Shown one piece after another: positions 59,624-64,000 of a stretch of 64,000 nucleotides of DNA. Below the pieces are notes generated by a model. It made no database searches. It was given only the letters and a program-made list of their open reading frames with translations, and was not told the DNA's origin. The stretch lies in contig JBFFRY010000003.1 of NCBI GenBank assembly GCA_041572755.1, positions 67,675-131,674 on the forward strand. Direction: 5' to 3'. The position numbers and the translations under genes are program-made. The stretch is from JBFELU01 sp041572755 (GTDB taxonomy: Bacteria > Actinomycetota > Acidimicrobiia > Spongiisociales > UBA11373). Positions within the stretch are counted from its first letter, which is position 1; each line of letters starts with the position of its first letter.

Positions 59624-61135
59624 TTGTTCGACTACCACGCCCTGGCACCGGAGATCATCATCGGGGTGACGCTCATCGTTGCCCTGATGCTCGATCTCTT
59701 CGTGCCGGAACACCGGAAGTACCTGGTGGGGGCCGTGGGGCTGGTCGGCCTCGTTGCGGCGGCGTTCCCGCTGTTGACGATGGCCGCCTGCGACGAGCTG
59801 TCGTTCTGCACCGAAGCCGGGCCGCGGGTGATGTTCGACGGCTCGTACGTGATCGACGACTTCGCCCTGGTGCTCAAGGGGCTGTTCCTCCTGGCCGGCG
59901 CGATCAGCCTCCTGCTCTCCGTGTCCTACGTGGAGAGTGACCGCTACTACCAGGGCGAGTACTACTTCCTGATCATCGCTTCGGTGGCGGGCGCCGTCGT
60001 GATGGCTTCGGCGCGTGACCTCATCACGCTGTTCATCGGCCTCGAGCTGGTCTCGGGTCCGGCCTTCCTGCTGGCGGGATGGCGCAAGGGCGATGTGCGC
60101 TCCAACGAGGCCGCCCTCAAGTTCTTCCTGATCGGGGTGCTGTCGGCGGCACTGTTGCTGTTTGGCATGTCGCTGGTCTTCGGGATGACCGGAGAGGTGA
60201 CCTTCGACGGGATAAGGGCCGCCTCAGTCGGGCTGTCGCGAGAACCCGCCTTCATCCTCGGGGTGGTGTTCGTGCTCGTGGGCTTCGGGTTCAAGATCTC
60301 CGCCGTGCCGTTCCATTTCTGGGCCCCCGACACCTACCAGGGGGCACCCACCCCGGTGGCTGCCTACCTCTCGGTGGGCTCCAAGGCGGCCGGGTTCGTG
60401 GGGCTCTTGACGATCTGTTACCTGGCTTTCGGCGAGGTGCGCGACATCTGGGGGCCGGCGCTGTGGGTGTTGGCTGCGCTATCGATGACCCTCGGCAACC
60501 TCACCGCCCTGCGGCAGAGCAACATCGTGCGGCTGCTCGGCTACTCGTCGATCGCCCACGCCGGGTTCATCTTGGTGCCGTTCGCCATGGCGGCCCAGTT
60601 CGACGACGTGGCGCTGGAGGAGGCGTTCTTCGCTTCGGTCACCTACCTCATCGTGTACGCCTTCATGAACCTGGGGGCCTTCGGGGCGGTGATCGCCGGG
60701 TCCGACAAGACCGGCTCCGGCGAGATCGACGACTGGGCCGGACTCAACCGTTATGCCCCCGGGGTGGCGGTGCTGACGGCAGTGTTCTTCTTCTCCCTGG
60801 CCGGGGTCCCGCCGCTGGCCGGATGGTTCGCCAAGCTGGTGATGTTCCGAGCCCTGTTCGCCGACGGGGCCAACGTGTGGGCGGTCTCACTGGCGGTGAT
60901 CGCCGCAGTCAACGCGGTGATCGCGCTCTTCTACTACGCCCGGATCGTCAAGACGGTGTTCATGGACGCCCCGCCCGCCACCGCTCCGATCGAGGAGGCG
61001 GTGTCCCGCCCGGTGGCGGCGCCGCTTGCTCTGGCGCTCGGGTTGACCGCGCTGGTCGTCATCGTGGCCGGGTTCTTCCCCCAGGTCTTGGCCTTCTTCG
61101 GCGACGCCACCCGGGCGCTGGCGCTGGGTCCCTAG
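59624..61135 (+). CDS. nuoN: Complex I-like subunit N (cluster 2)
   Basis: 503 residues, TTG start one base after nuoM. An antiporter-like subunit: GLELVSGPAFLLAGW, AVPFHFWAPDTYQGAPTPVAAYLSVGSKAAGF and YSSIAHAGFILVP. A Cys pair near residue 47 (CDELSFCTEAG) lies in the first external loop. Seven bases separate its stop from the convergent selenoprotein-like gene. Confidence 0.93.
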   Translation: MFDYHALAPEIIIGVTLIVALMLDLFVPEHRKYLVGAVGLVGLVAAAFPLLTMAACDELSFCTEAGPRVMFDGSYVIDDFALVLKGLFLLAGAISLLLSVSYVESDRYYQGEYYFLIIASVAGAVVMASARDLITLFIGLELVSGPAFLLAGWRKGDVRSNEAALKFFLIGVLSAALLLFGMSLVFGMTGEVTFDGIRAASVGLSREPAFILGVVFVLVGFGFKISAVPFHFWAPDTYQGAPTPVAAYLSVGSKAAGFVGLLTICYLAFGEVRDIWGPALWVLAALSMTLGNLTALRQSNIVRLLGYSSIAHAGFILVPFAMAAQFDDVALEEAFFASVTYLIVYAFMNLGAFGAVIAGSDKTGSGEIDDWAGLNRYAPGVAVLTAVFFFSLAGVPPLAGWFAKLVMFRALFADGANVWAVSLAVIAAVNAVIALFYYARIVKTVFMDAPPATAPIEEAVSRPVAAPLALALGLTALVVIVAGFFPQVLAFFGDATRALALGP

Positions 61136-61142
61136 GGCCGGG

Positions 61143-62696
61143 TCAGGGCTCGACCGTCAGGTACTCGTTGACGAGCTCTCGAGCCACACCGGCGACCTCC
61201 ATCCAGAACTGCTTGTTCTCGGGGTCGCCGGGGGTGAACAGGTGGTCGTACTTGATGCGATCGTCCCCGCGAGGGATTCGCTCCACGGCTCGGGCGGCGA
61301 ACTCCTGCAGCTGCCGGGCGTTGGCGAGGCGATTGTTGACGGCGATGTAATAGAGCCCCAGCTTCTCGACGTAGTTGATCTCGTGACCGAGGCGCCTTCC
61401 CGCTTCGAGGAACTGGCTGAGGACGATGAGCACTCGGTCTCCGAAGCTCATCGGGGAGATGACGAACTGGTTGTCGGCGGGAATGCGGCTCAGGACGTCG
61501 GTGCCCTTGGGTCGCCCACCGATCCGCTGTTTGATGCCGTCGAGGCTGAAACCCGAGCTCCCGGCGAGCACGAAGACGACGTGTGCTTCCCTTCCCAGGT
61601 TGACGTCGAGATGGGGCATGAGCACCTCGTACGGCCACACTTCGTCGGGCCGGGCATCGACTTCGTCGATGAGGCACAGCACCGGGCCGTCGGCTTGTGA
61701 CACCGTGGTGAGCATGCCCCGGAATGCCTCCTCGTCGAGTTGTGCGAGGTTCAACTCGAGATAGCGCAACTCATCTCGAAGAGACGCGGCGATCTGCTCG
61801 ACGAAGAACGTCTTGCCGCTGCCGGGGGCGGCCCAGACCAGGTGGTTCTCCCGCTTCCCCGTGGGTGTCTCCAGCCCGGCGACGATTCGATTCCGGGCAT
61901 CCTTGAGGTCGTTGAGAACGTTGGGCTCGAATCGGGTGTACCGGCCGACCACTTGATAGCGAGACAGCCTTACCTCGTTCATCTCGGCGATCAACGGGTA
62001 TTGCCAGTAGGGGCTCGACTTGCCCGCTTCGCGAAGCGCGTCGTGGTAGGCGGTGACGTACTCGTCACCCTTCTCCAGGTAGTCGGGAGCCAGACGCTGG
62101 GTGAAGAGTGGCCCGGAGAAGATGTCAGCCCACACCGAGATCGGAAGGATGTAGTCCTCGGTCGCCTGCGAATAGAGGGGCCATCTCTTCACGTGCTCTT
62201 CCGACCGGAAGAGATTCATGCGGCTTCAGTTGAAGGCCCCCGACCCCTCCCTCCATTGGGCGAACGGTGACAGCTGGTATCCGACCGCAGTCTGCGGGTC
62301 GACCTCGATCTCGTCGTCCTTCATCCGGACGGTGATGAGCTCACCGCAGTCGAGGCAGGGGGTCTCGATGGTGACCTCCTTGCCGGGACACAGCCAGCGC
62401 ACGGCCAGCGCCTCCATCCCTCAGAGCCCGAACCAGCCGTGCTCGCCGTCGATGGAGATGGTGACGTGCGTGGGGACGTTCGAGAAGGGGCCCCAGGCCT
62501 CGATGTAGTCGGTGTCGTGGCTCATCCAGCACGAGGCGGCGGGCGCCGCGTCGGCCGCTTCTCGCTGCAGGACCCGCGCCTCTTCGATCGGCACACCGAT
62601 GAGGTCGGCGAGCTCCGTGTAGTGGGGGGCGCGGCGCTGTTCGACGAAGTGGCGAACGATCTCTGTGTAGGCCCGCTGATGCGGATCGGTCGACAT
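61143..62696 (-). CDS. MerB-like organometal lyase domain fused to AAA+ ATPase; two in-frame TGA codons, probable selenocysteines
   Basis: One reading frame of 518 codons from ATG 62696 is broken only by two TGAs, 62421-62423 (codon 92) and 62226-62228 (codon 157). The first 215 residues read as alkylmercury lyase: a winged helix, then GWFGL-U-GMEALAV matching MerB LYAWCALDTLIF, ETPCLDC for its structural Cys, and AFN-U-SRMNLFRSEEHVKRW matching FCCHVHFFASVPTAEDW. In a gapless alignment the TGAs replace Cys96 and Cys159, and Glu95 replaces Asp99. The rest (about 230-517) is an AAA+ domain with WAAPGSGKTFF (Walker A) and PVLCLIDEVDA (Walker B). Read as normal stops it would be three fragments of 91, 63 and 358 residues. 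SelA/B/C genes are not in the window. Confidence 0.72.
62196..62213 (-). promoter_or_regulatory. SECIS-like hairpin for the second TGA
   Basis: In the mRNA, CUCUUCC-GGUC-GGAAGAG makes a perfect 7-base-pair stem with a GGUC loop. The loop Gs are 20 and 21 bases after the TGA at 62226-62228. Bacterial SECIS elements place a GG(U)-containing apical loop about 16-37 bases after the UGA, and the E. coli fdhF element has the same GGUC loop. Confidence 0.65.
62396..62412 (-). promoter_or_regulatory. Weaker SECIS-like hairpin for the first TGA
   Basis: GGCGC-UGGCCGU-GCGCU gives a 5-base stem with a seven-base loop; the loop GG lies 15-16 bases after the TGA at 62421-62423. An outer GGGA/UCCC pairing may extend it. 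Less convincing than the second hairpin. Confidence 0.35.
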
Positions 62697-62907
62697 GGCA
62701 CCCCCGAAGAGTCAGGGGGGGACATTACCGCCTGGGTTCCTCGCTGCGCCGCTGAAACCCGTCGTGGGCTTCGTGTGTCGGCGCCGCTCGGTTTGGCGTG
62801 TGCCGCCGCCATCACCGGATGACCCACGACGAGGTGATTCGGCTTTCCCAATGCAGATGGGCGACGCGAAATGGGTGGTCGTGGCGCGACCCCGCCACAA
62901 TGCACCC
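62697..62907. other. Divergent intergenic region
   Basis: 211 bases between the divergent selenoprotein-like and methyltransferase genes. I looked for a tRNA-Sec (long acceptor and variable arm, UCA anticodon, T-arm TTCGA) and saw none. Open frames through it show no family features. Confidence 0.4.
62896..62901 (+). promoter_or_regulatory. Predicted -10 element of the methyltransferase gene
   Basis: CACAAT, six bases before GTG 62908, in the leaderless arrangement common in this window; it supports that start over the longer upstream frame. Confidence 0.4.
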
Positions 62908-63960
62908 GTGCTGTTGTGCCTGATCGACCGAATCGAGAGGGAAGGGCCCCTTCCGTTCGACGAGTTCATGCGGGTCGCCCTCTACGACCCGGATGGGGGC
63001 TACTTCGCCACGGGCCCGTTGCGGTCGGTGAAGGACGGTGACTTCTTGACGAGCCCTGAGGTGAGCCCGTTGTTCGGGGAGACGATCGCCCGGTTCGCCG
63101 ACGCCGAGGCCGAGCGGATCGAGGCTGAGACGGTCGATGTGATCGAGGCGGGTGCCGGGTCGGGCACGCTGCTGCGGCCTCTGCTCGATGCTCTGGAGTG
63201 GTCGGCGCGAGTGTGGGGGGTGGAGGTGTCGGCGGCGGCGCGGCAAGCGTTGGCCGCCACCGTGCCGGAAGTCACCGTCGTGGACGAACTCGGGGTCGTG
63301 CCCGCCGGTCGTCGTGGTGTGATTCTCGCCAACGAACTGCTCGACAACCTCCCGGCGGCGCTGGCGGTCCGCCACCGCTCCGGCTGGCAAGAGCGCCGAG
63401 TGGGAAGCGACGGCGAAGCCCTCACCTACGTCGACGTGGAAGCGAGACCCGAAGTGGCCGAGTGGGCCGAGCGCTTTGCGGGACCGGTCGAAGTGGGCGG
63501 TATCGTAGAGGTGCAGATCGAGGCGGGCGTTTGGATCGTCGAAGCACTCGGGCTGCTCGGCGAGGGAGCCGTGCTCGTGCTCGACTACGGGGAGACCGCC
63601 GAGGGACTGGCCCCCCGCCGTGCCGAAGGAACCATCCGCACCTACCGAGGCCACCACCTCGGCCCCGATCCGCTCGTCGAGCCGGGAGCCACCGACATCA
63701 CCATGGACGTCAACTTCACGGCTTTGGAGGCGGTGGCTCGGGAGGCGGGGGCCGAAGTCGCAGTGACGACCCAAGCCGACTTCCTGACGGACTGGGGCCT
63801 GCGAGACCGGATCACCCGGCTTCGGGAGGAGGAACTCCGTCTGGCCCGCGAGGGCGATCCGATGGAACGTCTCGAGGTCCGCCACGCCCGGACCGGGGGC
63901 GAAACCCTGCTCCACCCCCGGGGGCTCGGCGACTTCCGGGTGCTGGTGGCTCGCCGCTGA
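62908..63960 (+). CDS. NDUFAF7/MidA-like SAM-dependent methyltransferase
   Basis: 350 residues from GTG 62908. The family opening GPLPFDEFMRVALYDPDGGYFATG is followed by DFLTSPEVSPLFGETIARF, the SAM-binding motif VIEAGAGSGTLLRPLLDAL near residue 75, and ANELLDNLPAALAVRH near 135; VLDYGETAEGLAPRRAEGTIRTYRGH is near 230. The mitochondrial relative NDUFAF7 dimethylates an arginine of the 49-kDa (NuoD-equivalent) subunit of complex I during assembly. Placement next to the second nuo operon fits a similar role, though it reads from its own promoter on the far side of the selenoprotein-like gene. Confidence 0.82.
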   Translation: MLLCLIDRIEREGPLPFDEFMRVALYDPDGGYFATGPLRSVKDGDFLTSPEVSPLFGETIARFADAEAERIEAETVDVIEAGAGSGTLLRPLLDALEWSARVWGVEVSAAARQALAATVPEVTVVDELGVVPAGRRGVILANELLDNLPAALAVRHRSGWQERRVGSDGEALTYVDVEARPEVAEWAERFAGPVEVGGIVEVQIEAGVWIVEALGLLGEGAVLVLDYGETAEGLAPRRAEGTIRTYRGHHLGPDPLVEPGATDITMDVNFTALEAVAREAGAEVAVTTQADFLTDWGLRDRITRLREEELRLAREGDPMERLEVRHARTGGETLLHPRGLGDFRVLVARR

Positions 63961-64000
63961 GGCCCCTGATACAGGCCGCCTCTCGGTAACCTGCGTGTAT

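Noticed and set aside
61143..62696. Pseudogene or three separate small genes
   Set aside because: All three frames share one phase, are separated by a single TGA each, show no frameshift, and the TGAs match catalytic Cys positions with a SECIS-like hairpin; independent starts at the internal ATGs would cut the MerB fold apart.
62697..62907. tRNA-Sec gene near the TGA-containing gene
   Set aside because: No cloverleaf with a UCA anticodon or T-arm consensus could be found.

Overview
The window is a GC-rich bacterial chromosome segment, most likely from an actinomycete outside the well-studied orders (an Acidimicrobiia-like lineage is my guess). Pointers to Actinomycetota are an MshA-type mycothiol glycosyltransferase, an RsiG-type anti-sigma protein, an IdeR-like DtxR regulator, Rex, frequent GTG/TTG starts, and many TAnnnT -10 elements only a few bases before the start codon (probable leaderless transcripts). 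I saw no rRNA, tRNA, CRISPR array or insertion sequence.

Layout. (1) 1-9.0 kb: mixed chromosomal genes: the end of a CdsA-like membrane protein, an M23 peptidase, an RsiG-like c-di-GMP sensor, asparaginase, a GNAT-fold protein, MshA, a VOC protein, a DnaA-box-like cluster, a Clp1-like kinase, a SAM hydroxide adenosyltransferase family protein, a glutaredoxin-like protein and Rex. (2) 9.0-14.8 kb, minus strand: a seven-gene b6-type cytochrome bc operon (split cytochrome b, Rieske, diheme cytochrome c, a 2x[4Fe-4S] ferredoxin and two small membrane proteins). (3) 14.9-19.0 kb, plus strand: a CcoN-like protein that has lost all six metal-ligand histidines and is fused to a CcoO-like cytochrome c domain, a second monoheme cytochrome c, and a geranylgeranyl/menaquinone-reductase-like flavoprotein. 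(4) 19.0-25.0 kb: a 1993-residue protein joining a cytoplasmic HD-GYP domain to an extracellular stalk of cadherin-like repeats. (5) 25.1-39.6 kb: a full 14-gene nuoA-N operon, ending in a bactofilin-like membrane protein. (6) 40.8-49.9 kb: a sugar ABC transporter under a LacI-type operator, two orphan membrane/lipoproteins, an Fbp-type iron ABC transporter and its divergent DtxR/IdeR regulator. (7) 51.0-61.1 kb: a second, 11-gene nuo operon without nuoEFG. (8) 61.1-64 kb: a MerB-like/AAA+ fusion gene interrupted by two in-frame TGA codons, then an NDUFAF7/MidA-like methyltransferase.

How the genes work together. Most of the window is respiratory: two complex I variants reduce menaquinone (one with an NADH module, one probably fed by ferredoxin or another donor), the b6-type bc complex oxidises menaquinol, and several membrane-bound c hemes carry electrons onward. 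A short helical motif (core RRSAEAKAKA) occurs three times in the cytochrome b C-terminal subunit and once in the divergently encoded cytochrome c, which suggests a physical link between the two operons. Rex, the quinone-modifying flavoprotein and the NDUFAF7-like assembly methyltransferase fit this theme.

Most novel points: (a) at 61143-62696 both TGA codons fall exactly on the positions of the MerB catalytic cysteines (Cys96 and Cys159), and the second is followed at SECIS distance by a 7-bp hairpin with a GGUC loop, so this looks like a double-selenocysteine organometal-lyase-like enzyme fused to an AAA+ ATPase; (b) the ligand-free CcoN-CcoO fusion; (c) the HD-GYP/adhesin fusion. All calls rest on reading motifs by eye; no database search was run.
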